This document shows, piece by piece, positions 42,296 to 51,838 of a stretch of 64,000 nucleotides of DNA. Source of the stretch: G963664225 sp964538065 (GTDB lineage: Bacteria; Verrucomicrobiota; Verrucomicrobiia; Limisphaerales; UBA1319); NCBI GenBank assembly GCA_964538065.1, contig CAZIDG010000013.1, forward strand, positions 4,133-68,132, in the 5' to 3' direction. The notes beneath the pieces were generated by a model. The model had not been told where the DNA came from and searched no databases. It saw nothing but the letters and a program-made list of their open reading frames with translations. Within the stretch, counting starts at the first letter, position 1. Each line of letters opens with the position of its first letter. A program made the translations under genes and the position numbers.

Positions 42296-44845
42296 TCAGT
42301 TGCCCGTTTCCTGGATGACGATGTTTCTGAAGGATATCTCGGCGTTGGAATTACCGTGAATTTGGAGTGCCACAAGCCCGCTCAGGGGAATGGCAGAATC
42401 GGTTTCGGTGTAATCCACTGTCTTGACCCCGTTGAGCACGATCTGGATTCGCGGCCCCATGCAGCGCACTTCGTAACGGTTCCAATCGTTGGCCTTTTCG
42501 AGCTCGGCGACCTGTGATTCCGCAGGACGTGACAGGAATTTGTTCCGGCGCGATTCGTCATAAAGACAGCCCGAATAGCCAGCGCCAATGTCCGCCTGGA
42601 AACCGGCCATCTCGTGGGCCGGGTCCTTGAGCCTTACGCTGTGGAACTGGACGCCGCCATTGATGAAGCCCGAGGTTCCGACCAGCTTGTACTCCAGGCT
42701 CAAAACGAAGTTGGTGTAGCCGCGCAATGTTGCCAGGAATTCATTTTGCGCGTTGCCCTGCAGGGAACCTCCCACGATGACACCGTCGCGCACCTTCCAG
42801 ACATTCGTGTTGCCTTCCCAGCCAGCCATGGAATGGCCGTCAAAGATCGGGGTCAACAGGCCTTGTTTGAGAAGATTGGCGGCCGCGTTGCCGGCTTTGT
42901 CGCGGAGGTCTGCATGGGTGGCGGTTGCGGCGATTTTATCAAGCACGTCCCTGGCTTCAGAGGCACATCCTTGTCTGGCAACCGCGGGAGCCATGTTGAT
43001 GATTGGTATCACGGCCTCCTTTTCCAGTTCGGGATCCGCCACATGCCGCGCCAGCAGACGATAGCTCTCGATGGTGTTCAACCGGCCCAGTGCGGACAGG
43101 ATCAGACGGCGGTCCTTGGTGGTCTGGGCCATCTTGTCAGCCCTTCGCATCCATTCGACGATGACACCATCGGGTTGCTGATGATTCTCGGCCGTGGCCA
43201 TGGCCAGGCGGATCCCGGCCTCCAGGGCGCTCGCCCGATGAGCCTCATTGGACTCTGCGAAGGCGAGAAGGTCTTCGATGGGTGCCGGATCCGGCCAGTT
43301 GCCCAAAAGCTCGATGGCGTTGGCTGATGCCCTGTCATTGGTGCTTCGCAAATCGGCTTTCAGGACAGGCAGGACTTTCGGACAGCCAAGAGTTGCCAGA
43401 ACCCTGAGCCAGCAGAATTTCTGATTGAGCTCGGAGGTTTGGCTGAGCTGAGCCAGCAGGAGTTCAGCCTCCTTTTCGGGCGCTGTGCTTTTCTGGCAAA
43501 TGCGGATGATCGCCACTCCGGCATGGTTCAGGTCGGCTTCGTCCGTATAGGTGCGCGTGAGTGAGATCATCCCAGGCAATTCGGGCGGACCGGCCAGCAC
43601 ACCCAGGGCATCGAGGGATGCCGTGCGGAGGCTTTTGTCCGATTGGGCTGCCTGTTTGAGAAGCTCTGCGGTGGCATTGGTCATGCCACGCGCACTCGCA
43701 AGACGGACCAGCCGGAGCCGGTATGGCGCCTCGCTGGCCGAGGACAATGCCTCCATGATGGGTTTGTCCACAGCAGTTCCTTCCATGCGTTCGAGAATGC
43801 GCAGCGCCAGGGCTGTTTCCTCGGGAGCGCGATTTCTCTGCAGGGCCTCGAGAAAGACCCCGGCATCCGCAGGGCCGCCCAGTTGCCCAAGAACCCCCAA
43901 GGCTGTTTTGCGAACCTCACCCTCGTTGCTGCTTGCCTTGGTCTTGATCGCGGCAAGGGACTCATGATTATGACAATCCAGCAATGCAGTGAGCAGCTGC
44001 ACCTGGAGCTCGGGGCTGGCCTTGTCCAATTCGGCGTTCAAGGCGCTGGCCAGGGCGTCACTGGGAATTTCACGTATGGTCAACAGGGCCACATTGCGGA
44101 TGGCGCGATCCTTCGATCTTAATTGCTCCATGAGAAAGGCCGGCGCCTTGGATTTTCTGGCCAGGATGGCGCCCCGTGTTGCCGCTGCGCGGGTGTTCAT
44201 GGGAACCCTGGCCTTGCATACCGCATCGTAGAGTTGCACGGCCGTTGCCGCATGGCCCTCGGCAAGCTGCTGCTCGGCCGCCAACAGGCAGGCGCTTGCG
44301 GATTCACCCCGAAGCGTGTCGGCTCCGTTGCTAAGCGACTGCTTGAGGATATGGACCGCCTTGGTGTCGGCAATGCGTCCCAAGGCCAGCAAGGCTTCCT
44401 TGGCGACGCCGGAATCTGGATGGGTGGCCAGTGGTTCAAGCAGGGGGACCGACCTGGCATCGCGCAAAACGCCAAGGGAATTGATCACGCCTGCAAGCTG
44501 CCTGCCTTTAAGGGAACCTGCAGCCGTGCGGAGGGCTTCCGCCGCACTCGGATCAGGGATGCCTTCGAGTCCACTGCGCGCGTAGGCGCCCAGTTGCTCG
44601 TCGCCCAGGAGCATGGCCAGGGCAGGGACGGCTTCCTTGCCGCCGATTTCTCCAAGCTGCTGGCAAGCGCGCGCCTTTTCATAGAGCCCGGCATTCGAAC
44701 GCAGGACCGCGATGAATCCTTCGGTTGAGTCAGAACGGTCGGCTGCGCAGATGTTGTAATGCATCCAACATGCCGAAGCCATCGCCAGGAGAAGAAGTCG
44801 TTTGAACATGGTGGTCATGAATGGGGTGAAAGATTGGGTGTTCAT
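42296..44845 (-). CDS. Secreted HEAT-repeat protein with C-terminal DUF1080 (3-keto-disaccharide hydrolase) domain
   Basis: An 849-residue exported protein. After a signal peptide (KRLLLLAMASACWMHYNICA) come roughly 600 residues of alpha-alpha HEAT-like repeats (EAVPALAMLLGD, KEALLALGRIAD, RKTALGVLGQLGG). The C-terminal 190 residues form a DUF1080 domain: FDGHSMAGWEG, INGGVQFHS, GAGYSGCLYDESR and NDWNRYEV. DUF1080 enzymes hydrolyse 3-keto-glycosides. The start at 44845, just after the stop of the upstream oxidoreductase gene, suggests coupling; 44818 or 44809 are alternatives. The HEAT scaffold may recruit the oxidoreductase that makes its substrate; inference. Confidence 0.87.
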   Translation of the reverse strand: MNTQSFTPFMTTMFKRLLLLAMASACWMHYNICAADRSDSTEGFIAVLRSNAGLYEKARACQQLGEIGGKEAVPALAMLLGDEQLGAYARSGLEGIPDPSAAEALRTAAGSLKGRQLAGVINSLGVLRDARSVPLLEPLATHPDSGVAKEALLALGRIADTKAVHILKQSLSNGADTLRGESASACLLAAEQQLAEGHAATAVQLYDAVCKARVPMNTRAAATRGAILARKSKAPAFLMEQLRSKDRAIRNVALLTIREIPSDALASALNAELDKASPELQVQLLTALLDCHNHESLAAIKTKASSNEGEVRKTALGVLGQLGGPADAGVFLEALQRNRAPEETALALRILERMEGTAVDKPIMEALSSASEAPYRLRLVRLASARGMTNATAELLKQAAQSDKSLRTASLDALGVLAGPPELPGMISLTRTYTDEADLNHAGVAIIRICQKSTAPEKEAELLLAQLSQTSELNQKFCWLRVLATLGCPKVLPVLKADLRSTNDRASANAIELLGNWPDPAPIEDLLAFAESNEAHRASALEAGIRLAMATAENHQQPDGVIVEWMRRADKMAQTTKDRRLILSALGRLNTIESYRLLARHVADPELEKEAVIPIINMAPAVARQGCASEARDVLDKIAATATHADLRDKAGNAAANLLKQGLLTPIFDGHSMAGWEGNTNVWKVRDGVIVGGSLQGNAQNEFLATLRGYTNFVLSLEYKLVGTSGFINGGVQFHSVRLKDPAHEMAGFQADIGAGYSGCLYDESRRNKFLSRPAESQVAELEKANDWNRYEVRCMGPRIQIVLNGVKTVDYTETDSAIPLSGLVALQIHGNSNAEISFRNIVIQETGN

Positions 44846-44849
44846 GGGC

Positions 44850-46202
44850 TTAGATGTGAAAACACCATGGTTCCCGCGTGGCCCGTGTCCGCATGCGGTT
44901 GGCTTCTTCATCGCCGACAAACTGTTCCTTGACGGGATCAAAGGTCAGTTTGCGCCCCAACTGCCAGGAGAGTTGGGCGGCAAAACAGGCCAGATGCGAA
45001 TGGCGCATGATATCCTGATTGCAGACCGGCCTGGCCCTGGATCTCATGCAATCGAAGAAATTGCGCCCATGTCCCGCTGCGCTGAGCCCGTTGCCGCCGA
45101 CATTCGATTTCACTGATTTTTGGAGACTCTCCGAAAGAATGATCTGGCCATTGTCTCCGGTCTCGACCCATCCTTCGTCCCCCTCAAAGCGCACCGGGCA
45201 GGTGCCTGTTGAGGTGTGGTATTGCGGATCACGGTTGCCGAAGGCAGTCGGGAGAAAATCACACACCAATTTAACCCCATTGGCATACCTGGCGGTCACG
45301 GAGGTCGCCGACGCCTCGTACTCCACAGGGGTGGTGTTGTCAGCAGAGTTGGCCCATTGGCAGAGGTCCACCGTATGGGCGCCCCAATCGAGGAAATTCC
45401 CCCCGGCTTCAAAATCATGATGACCACGCCAGCCACCGCTCACATACCGGCTGTTATACGGCCGCCATGGGGCGGGACCCACCCAGCGATCCCAGTCGCA
45501 TTCGGTCCTGGGCGGTTCAGGCTCAGCAGGCAGCCAGGCGTAGCCCTTGGTGGGAACGTAAACCGAGGCATGGAGAGTGTGAAGACGTCCCAGTTTGCCG
45601 CTTTGCGCCAGCCAGACTGCATATTGAAAATTGCTCACACTACGCCGCTGGGTGCCGGCCTGGAACACGCGACCATGGCGATGGATGCCGTCGGCCAGCG
45701 ATTGAATCTCACCGATGGTCATGCCGCACGGTTTTTCGCTATAGACGTCCTTGCCGGCCTTGGCGGCGAGCAGCGACGCCAGGGCATGCCAATGATCGCC
45801 CGTCGCAATCAGGACTGCATCAATGTCAGGTCTGTCCAGCAGTTCCAGCATGTCCGAATACATCTGGCAGTCCTTGTTGTTATAGAAGGCATCCACCGTT
45901 TGCTTGACCTGCTCACGGCGGCCTCGTTGCACATCGCAGATGGCGACGAACTGGACATCTTTCTCGGGGAGCATCACGCTCAAGTCGTACTGGCCACGGG
46001 GGCCAAGGCCGATGCCCGCCAGCACGATCTTCTCGCTGGGCGCCACAGCGCCATCGCGTCCCAGGGCGCGTGCGGGAATGAACATGGGTACGCCCAGTGC
46101 GCTTGCGGTGATCGTTGCCCTGGCAAGAAAATCCCTTCGGCTCATCCCTGCGGGCTTTACATCCTGTTTGCTCTGATGTGGTTGCGGAATCGGCGTACTC
46201 AT
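44850..46202 (-). CDS. Tat-exported Gfo/Idh/MocA family oxidoreductase 2
   Basis: A 450-residue oxidoreductase with a Tat signal (GMSRRDFLARATITAS), Rossmann motif VLAGIGLGPRGQY and EKP motif YSEKPCGMT. A bacterial-type C-terminal stretch WRGHHDFEAGGNFLDWGAHTVD places it in the large verrucomicrobial and Bacteroidetes branch. It is followed after 4 bases by the DUF1080 gene, so product oxidation at C3 followed by keto-glycoside cleavage is the likely sequence of events. Start chosen at the Met at 46202. Confidence 0.9.
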   Translation of the reverse strand: MSTPIPQPHQSKQDVKPAGMSRRDFLARATITASALGVPMFIPARALGRDGAVAPSEKIVLAGIGLGPRGQYDLSVMLPEKDVQFVAICDVQRGRREQVKQTVDAFYNNKDCQMYSDMLELLDRPDIDAVLIATGDHWHALASLLAAKAGKDVYSEKPCGMTIGEIQSLADGIHRHGRVFQAGTQRRSVSNFQYAVWLAQSGKLGRLHTLHASVYVPTKGYAWLPAEPEPPRTECDWDRWVGPAPWRPYNSRYVSGGWRGHHDFEAGGNFLDWGAHTVDLCQWANSADNTTPVEYEASATSVTARYANGVKLVCDFLPTAFGNRDPQYHTSTGTCPVRFEGDEGWVETGDNGQIILSESLQKSVKSNVGGNGLSAAGHGRNFFDCMRSRARPVCNQDIMRHSHLACFAAQLSWQLGRKLTFDPVKEQFVGDEEANRMRTRATREPWCFHI

Positions 46203-46491
46203 ATCGATTTGGTTTGGAATCCCAAACCTAGCGAAGGTGACCCAGGTGGTCAATGGGCGTTTTCTGTGCCCCCAGGTGAAACGGTTGCAAAGCTCTTGTG
46301 GGGGCATGACTCCGGCCATCGGAACGTCTGATAGACCGCTCCCGTTGTCATCCCAGGACCGCGGGATACGCGGCTCGTAAACCCAGTCAGTTCAATCCTG
46401 ATCATGTTGTGGTCGAACGGCCTCTGGGAGTGGAACCGCAAATGGGGTTGAGAACTGTTCAAAATGGTGGCAGGAGTATCTTGAAAAGACA

Positions 46492-47235
46492 ATGATCGTC
46501 AAAGAAATCATAGCCAGGTCAATCCTCTCGAAATCCCAGATCAATGATTACGCGCTGAATGCCTACGTGGGGTGTGAACATGGGTGTGTGTATTGCTACG
46601 CAAGATTCATGAAGCGGTTCAGCGGACATCCCGAGCCCTGGGGGGAGTTTGTGGATGTCAAAGTCAATGCTGCTGAACTCCTTGCCAGGGAGATTTTCAA
46701 AAGGAAGGTGGGCACTGTGTGGATAAGCGGCGTCTGCGATGCGTATCAGCCCCTTGAGGAGAAATACAGACTCACCCGGCAATGTCTTGAAATACTCGTG
46801 GGGCAGGGATGGCCGGTGACCATTCAGACAAAATCACCCTTGGTGTTGCGCGACCTGGATCTTTTAAGGAAATCACCGGCCGCGCAGGTCGGATTCACCA
46901 TAACCACCGCGGATGAGAGGATGCGCAGGATCTTTGAACCGGGAGCGCCGCCCATCGAACAACGGCTTGAAGCCCTGCGAAGGCTCCATGCCGAGGGGAT
47001 CAAAACCTTTGCCATGATTGCGCCCCTGCTTCCAGGGGCGGATAAGCTGGCGGAACTGTTGAAGGGCACTGTGGATCATGTCCTGATTGACCGGTACAAT
47101 TATTATTACGCGCACTGGGCCTACAAAAAATACGGAATGGAATGGGCCATGAGCGAGACCTTCTTCCAGGAAAAGGGGGAACAGTTGCGGGCCGCCTTTG
47201 AAAAGGCTGGGATATCCTGTCAGAAGCTGTATTGA
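46492..47235 (+). CDS. Radical SAM protein, SPL/Rv2578c-like
   Basis: A 247-residue radical SAM enzyme with the cluster motif Cys28-x3-Cys32-x2-Cys35 (GCEHGCVYCYA). IQTKSPLVLRDLDLL and the IDRYNYYY segment resemble the spore-photoproduct-lyase-like group of small radical SAM proteins. The start has no strong ribosome site. It is convergent with the DUF2961 gene and separated from it by a hairpin. Neither neighbour suggests its substrate. Confidence 0.88.
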   Translation: MIVKEIIARSILSKSQINDYALNAYVGCEHGCVYCYARFMKRFSGHPEPWGEFVDVKVNAAELLAREIFKRKVGTVWISGVCDAYQPLEEKYRLTRQCLEILVGQGWPVTIQTKSPLVLRDLDLLRKSPAAQVGFTITTADERMRRIFEPGAPPIEQRLEALRRLHAEGIKTFAMIAPLLPGADKLAELLKGTVDHVLIDRYNYYYAHWAYKKYGMEWAMSETFFQEKGEQLRAAFEKAGISCQKLY

Positions 47236-47278
47236 GGCATGCCATTTCCTCCTGGAGAAGGCTGCGCGTCCTCAAACA

Positions 47279-47301
47279 AGGGCCATGTTTTTCATGGCCC
47301 T
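47279..47301. terminator. Perfect hairpin between convergent genes
   Basis: AGGGCCATG (47279-47287) and CATGGCCCT (47293-47301) form a 9-bp perfect stem around a TTTTT loop, between the radical SAM stop (47235) and the DUF2961 stop (47305). It can fold in both transcripts. Following T content is modest on the plus strand, so it may be a transcript-end stabiliser as well as a terminator. Confidence 0.55.
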
Positions 47302-47304
47302 CAT

Positions 47305-48471
47305 TCATTTCACACGTCCACGCCGTTCCAGGGGTGGCAGGGTGGGGAATGGCGCGTGTGGTTCGGTTTGATACCAATAAGCGACTGATGCGATGTCGTC
47401 CGAGAGAAGTTTGTACTTGCCGTCATCTCCCCAGCCCAGCGCTTGTATGGTCACCTTTAGTTCATGATCATAGCAGATGGGGTCCATGATGTGCCAGCGA
47501 TAGAGACTCCAATAGTTGGGTGGCTCATGGCCGTCGTTGGTGGGAAGTGTTGTCCCGGAATACGCGGTCGTGAATGGCTCGGGAAAACCGTAACTGCCGC
47601 AGAAATAATCTTCTGTGCCTGTGCCGCAAATGGTGGGAAATGCCGTGTCGCCATCCATGAAGAATTTGATTTCACCCTCCCCAAACCAGCCCTTGCGGCG
47701 TTGCGTCCAGGCCAGGAATGTGCCGACATATCGTCCCTTGCCTTTGACGCCATCGAGGATGATGTATGGATTCTGTTGGGCCGTGTCAGCCCGGCGCCAT
47801 TGCGCATGGAAGTAGCCCGTCTGTTTCGGCAACGGGACCAGCGCATAGGTGATTTGGAATGCCAGCAGTTCCAGGTCCTTGCCGGACTCATTGGTGAAGG
47901 TCACGCGGGCGTGGCGCTTGAACGGCATCGGCCAGTAACAGTTCATGGCGTTGGCGGGGTTCACGACCACCACCTGCGAATTCACGCGGCCAAACATTTC
48001 ATGCCCGACGGCGAAGAAATCCGGCGCCGGGACTTCCACCGAAGGGGTGGTTTCGTTGTCCCAGTAGATCCTCACGATATTGGCGCGGCTCAACCCTTCC
48101 ACCATCCAGATATGCTGAATCACGCCCGGTCCATCCACATCCATGAGGGTGACCGTTTCGCCGGCGTTCACACGGAGAAAAGGTTTGACCTTCCACCCCT
48201 GGCCGAGGTTGTCGGCAGCACGGGCACTGGCTGCAGGCTTGGGTTCGGCCGGGTTCGGAATGGCCATCCCTCCCTGGCCCTTGGCACCGGTGAGATTTTC
48301 GGCTGAGATTGAGCGCGTCTGGGCGTTGTCCAGGACGGGCAAACTGGCCAGGCCGCCATTCAGGGACGGTGGCGACAGGCAGACCGTTGTTTTTTGGGAG
48401 GGAGTGCCGCATCCTGCAATGCAGGCAACCAGCACGACCGAAATAAAGGCCACAAATTTCCGAGTGTTCAT
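47305..48471 (-). CDS. DUF2961 lipoprotein (GH172-like)
   Basis: The 388-residue product has a lipobox signal (VVLVACIAGC, Cys22). The DUF2961 fold is shown by GPGVIQHIWM, DFFAVGHEMFG, WYWPMPF-type segment (CYWPMPFKRHA), FAWTQRRKGWFGEGEIKFF and the highly conserved GTGTEDYFCGSYGF loop. GH172 enzymes of this family include an alpha-D-fructofuranosidase and arabinofuranosidases acting on exolinks of polysaccharides. Anchored in the periplasm or outer membrane, it would remove side sugars. It is followed upstream by the DUF4091 gene on the same strand. Confidence 0.87.
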   Translation of the reverse strand: MNTRKFVAFISVVLVACIAGCGTPSQKTTVCLSPPSLNGGLASLPVLDNAQTRSISAENLTGAKGQGGMAIPNPAEPKPAASARAADNLGQGWKVKPFLRVNAGETVTLMDVDGPGVIQHIWMVEGLSRANIVRIYWDNETTPSVEVPAPDFFAVGHEMFGRVNSQVVVVNPANAMNCYWPMPFKRHARVTFTNESGKDLELLAFQITYALVPLPKQTGYFHAQWRRADTAQQNPYIILDGVKGKGRYVGTFLAWTQRRKGWFGEGEIKFFMDGDTAFPTICGTGTEDYFCGSYGFPEPFTTAYSGTTLPTNDGHEPPNYWSLYRWHIMDPICYDHELKVTIQALGWGDDGKYKLLSDDIASVAYWYQTEPHAPFPTLPPLERRGRVK

Positions 48472-48626
48472 GGAAATACAATGATTTGTCCCGGATCTTC
48501 ACCTCAAACCACGCCTGCACGGCGACTCTCATCAACGAGTCCAGGCAGATGGCTTGCCTGACTCTGATGATAAATCACCGGTCTGTCGACTCCTTTTATG
48601 ACGGAATTCCCCACCTGGGACGGGCA

Positions 48627-51518
48627 TCACTGGAGCCGATCCCGGCACCAGGCGCGCAATTCCTCCGCCAGCCCGTCGGAACCGGGCGCGGCCACGAGCC
48701 TGTCCACCTTCTGCGAGAGTTCCGTCAGATCGGGGGTGCGATTTTCAGCCTTGAGCTTGCGCCTGGTCAACTCCAGGAGGCAGTAATCCTGCACGCCACG
48801 GCGCCAGGCCTCCCAGCGACGCGAGGGAATGGGTCCCTCCGCCGTCGGGTACACCAGCGAGGTGTCATAGGCCTTCGTGGTTTTGCATCGGAGCCAGGGG
48901 TCGCCATAGTACTGCTGGGCCCAGTAGCCAAGGCCGCCCAGGTTGTTCTTGTAGGACCACCAGAATTTGAAGAGGTAATGCAGGGTGGGATCCTGCCATT
49001 TCTCGTTTTGCCCCTCACTGTAGTAATAAACCCAGCGTGACTTCCCGGAGTCGATGAGCATCTTGTGGAAGGCCGCCATGTTTTCGGGGAAGAATTGCTT
49101 GAAGTGGGGCACCCAGATGTCCGTGTAGCGGTCAATGCGCCTGGCTTCATCCGGATCGGGGGTGCTGCAATCGATGATGATTTTAACCTCCGGACAGGCC
49201 TCCTTCATCAGGGCGGCCAATCGCACGGCGCGTTCCCCCACCGATTCATCGTAGGGGCAGGCCATGAGGCGGCTGGCGGCGACCCCATCCTCCACAATGC
49301 GGTTGATCATGGCCCGGTACCACGTTTTGAAGGCCTTGCCGTATTCCGGCGAGTTGAAATCGAGCCCGATGAGATCATCCCGCAGCACGCCCGGGTGTTC
49401 CCATACATCCACATTCACGTAATAGTATGGAAAGATATCCTTCGTGCGGGCCAGAATGCGATCGAGGGTCGTGAAATCGAATTTCTGTTCGAATTCACCG
49501 GCGGCATTGGCCTTGACGCGGGGGAATTGCCGCAGGGCGGAGAGCATGAAGACATCCACCCCGTGGCTGGCCAGGTCGCGCAGATGGAGTTCGGCCCATT
49601 CGACCTCGCGATGGCTTTCCCCATGCCCCACATAGTTCCAGGTAAAGGTGTGGAAATTGCGGTCGGCATGGATGTCCTGCCGGCCGACATCCACCGCCAG
49701 TGGGACCCGCAATGGCTCTCGTGCCACACCGTCAATGACCTCAAATTCAATCGTCCCTTCGGCCTTGCCCGGCGTGACAGCCTTGAGGGCGAGCCAGATT
49801 TGTGCGGTTTCTGCAGGGGCGATGCGAACGATGCCCGACGGAATTGGGACCAGCGGATCACACACCGGTCGCCCATCTCCGGCAGGAACGGGAACGGCTT
49901 CGCGCCAGAGGCATTCGAGCCCTTCGCAGCCGAAGCTGGTGAACTCGGTGGAGGCATTCTGTCTCAACGCACAGCGGAGCATGACGGTTTTCTCCCCCAG
50001 GTTTGTCACGTTCCATGCGAGATCGAGATTTTCGCCGACCAGCAGGCTGGTCTTTTCAGCCTCCGGGGCCTTGTCCGCCTTGCTGCCTTTGCCCGCAAAC
50101 AGGGCGTAGGGATGGGCCTTGGCGATGGCCACGGGCAGGCCGCTTTTCAAGGCGGCGGCCTGCATGGAGATGTGTTCGTATTCGAGGGCCAGGGCATCGA
50201 TTTCCTGGATCGTCGCAATGCAGCTTTTGGCCGCCGACGCCTCATCCAGTTTCTCCAGTCTCGAGGCAAGGTTGGCACGGGCGGTGGCGTATTCCTGTGT
50301 GCGCGCCTTGAGCTTGGCCGGGACCTCACCCTGGATTTGTGGCAACGCGGCCAGTTTCCGGGTGAGAAGGGCAACAAGGGAGTCGAAGGCCACGGGTTTG
50401 AACTTGGAGGTCAGGTTGAAGCTGCCCCCGCTGGGACTCCAGGCGCTGGCTTCGGCTGTGCCGCCTGCGTGACGGTTCCGATAGAGGTTTATGTACCAGG
50501 CATCACCCGCTTCTGCCGGTTTTGTGCCGAGGGATGAGAAAGGCAGGGCGATTTCAACCGACCAGGCGTTTTCCGATCTGGAGACGGCGCTCTTCCAGTC
50601 AGGGTTGAATCCGTGGGAATCGGCGCCCAGAGCGTCGTAGTGCTGGTTGAGCATGTCGACAATGAAGTGGAGGTAACTGGCATGGTCTTCGCCTGGACTG
50701 AGGAAGACTTCGACACTTTCGTTCTCCCACGCCCGCGGATCGCGTTCTTCAAATCGGGTCTGTTTGGCCTTGGCCATGGCGGGTTCGCTGCATTCGATGG
50801 CGATATACAGCATCTTGTCATCATGCCCGACTCTCGCGGAGGTGACGGGTTGTGCCGGGGCGCCGGCGGCGTTCTGGACAAATGCGGGGATCTCCAGGGT
50901 GCCTTGCCATTCGTTGGGGGCCTGTTTCCCATCAATGGCCGGTGGGGCAGCCATTTTGGGAATGACCGCCGGGGGAGTGGACAGGGTGCCGTCCGCCCTG
51001 GCCACCACTGTCTTCCAGTGAAATTCGGTGCCACTCGTGCCATCGGGTGCAGAGAGATTGGCAAAGCTCCAATCCTTATCGATCACCTTGCCAACGATGA
51101 AGACCAGTTCCGCGTCCCCCAGGGGAAAGTCCTCCGGAATATCCACTGCAAAGGCCACGTCCACCTTGCCTCCCACCGCGGTCGTGGCGGGAAGCTTCCA
51201 TGGCGTGAAGCGATCGGCTGGAACGTCGATCACGGTTCCTGGATTGGCCAGGGAGTGAAAAGTGCCGGCCGGACGATCAAATTGAACAGCACCCTGATGC
51301 CGCACTTCGAGAGTGATGTTCCCGGAAAACTTGCCGCCCTGGCAGGGAGCACTTTGAAGTTTCAGTGCCGCCACCGAGTAATCAACGTCTGCGGCACACA
51401 AGGAGGATGCCCATACGCAAAGGGCCAGGAGGAATGCCGCCATGCCGGGCCGAAGCGATGTCGATGGATTCGGTCTTCCCATCCATGCCATAGGGAGTAG
51501 GCTCAAGAAGGATTTCAT
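48627..51518 (-). CDS. Secreted DUF4091 glycoside-hydrolase-like protein with CBM9-like domain
   Basis: A 963-residue exported protein. After the signal region come beta domains, including a CBM9/DOMON-like one at about 190-380 (PPAIDGKQAPNEWQG, ESVEVFLSPG, FHFI-type LHFIVDMLN), a coiled helix section (410-460), and a C-terminal TIM-barrel-like region that is DUF4091: ESHREVEWAELHLRDLASHG and, near the end, GPIPSRRWEAWRRGVQDYCL. DUF4091 proteins look like GH123-type enzymes. Start at 51518 gives a signal peptide; MAAFLLALCVWASSLCA at about 51443 is a shorter option. Function by family is carbohydrate hydrolysis, not proven. Confidence 0.8.
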   Translation of the reverse strand: MKSFLSLLPMAWMGRPNPSTSLRPGMAAFLLALCVWASSLCAADVDYSVAALKLQSAPCQGGKFSGNITLEVRHQGAVQFDRPAGTFHSLANPGTVIDVPADRFTPWKLPATTAVGGKVDVAFAVDIPEDFPLGDAELVFIVGKVIDKDWSFANLSAPDGTSGTEFHWKTVVARADGTLSTPPAVIPKMAAPPAIDGKQAPNEWQGTLEIPAFVQNAAGAPAQPVTSARVGHDDKMLYIAIECSEPAMAKAKQTRFEERDPRAWENESVEVFLSPGEDHASYLHFIVDMLNQHYDALGADSHGFNPDWKSAVSRSENAWSVEIALPFSSLGTKPAEAGDAWYINLYRNRHAGGTAEASAWSPSGGSFNLTSKFKPVAFDSLVALLTRKLAALPQIQGEVPAKLKARTQEYATARANLASRLEKLDEASAAKSCIATIQEIDALALEYEHISMQAAALKSGLPVAIAKAHPYALFAGKGSKADKAPEAEKTSLLVGENLDLAWNVTNLGEKTVMLRCALRQNASTEFTSFGCEGLECLWREAVPVPAGDGRPVCDPLVPIPSGIVRIAPAETAQIWLALKAVTPGKAEGTIEFEVIDGVAREPLRVPLAVDVGRQDIHADRNFHTFTWNYVGHGESHREVEWAELHLRDLASHGVDVFMLSALRQFPRVKANAAGEFEQKFDFTTLDRILARTKDIFPYYYVNVDVWEHPGVLRDDLIGLDFNSPEYGKAFKTWYRAMINRIVEDGVAASRLMACPYDESVGERAVRLAALMKEACPEVKIIIDCSTPDPDEARRIDRYTDIWVPHFKQFFPENMAAFHKMLIDSGKSRWVYYYSEGQNEKWQDPTLHYLFKFWWSYKNNLGGLGYWAQQYYGDPWLRCKTTKAYDTSLVYPTAEGPIPSRRWEAWRRGVQDYCLLELTRRKLKAENRTPDLTELSQKVDRLVAAPGSDGLAEELRAWCRDRLQ

Positions 51519-51838
51519 AACGTATAGATGTTCAAGCATTTCGGTGTAACCTGTTTAAGGAAATCCACTCACGGAGTCCTTATATGCATGTTCTGTGCGA
51601 ATGAGGTCAAGGTTTACAGCCAGCGTGGGTTGGGGGAGTCAGGAGTGGAACGGCTGTGTTTCCTGGTGTTTGAGTCGTCCCACTCCATACGCTTGTTTAT
51701 CTCGTGCGGCCAATGACAGGAGAATGCCATCGATTCAGGCGACGCATATGTGTCAGGCTGCCATTATTTGCTCCAACCGAAGCCATATGGGCTGATCGTT
51801 GCTGCTTATTGTGTTGAGTCGGTGTCAGGGCAAGCTCC
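51519..51838. other. 320 bases without a supported gene
   Basis: This lies between the start of the DUF4091 gene and the stop of the TIM-barrel isomerase gene, both leftward. It should hold the DUF4091 promoter. I see no repeat, hairpin or reading frame that stands out. Confidence 0.5.
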
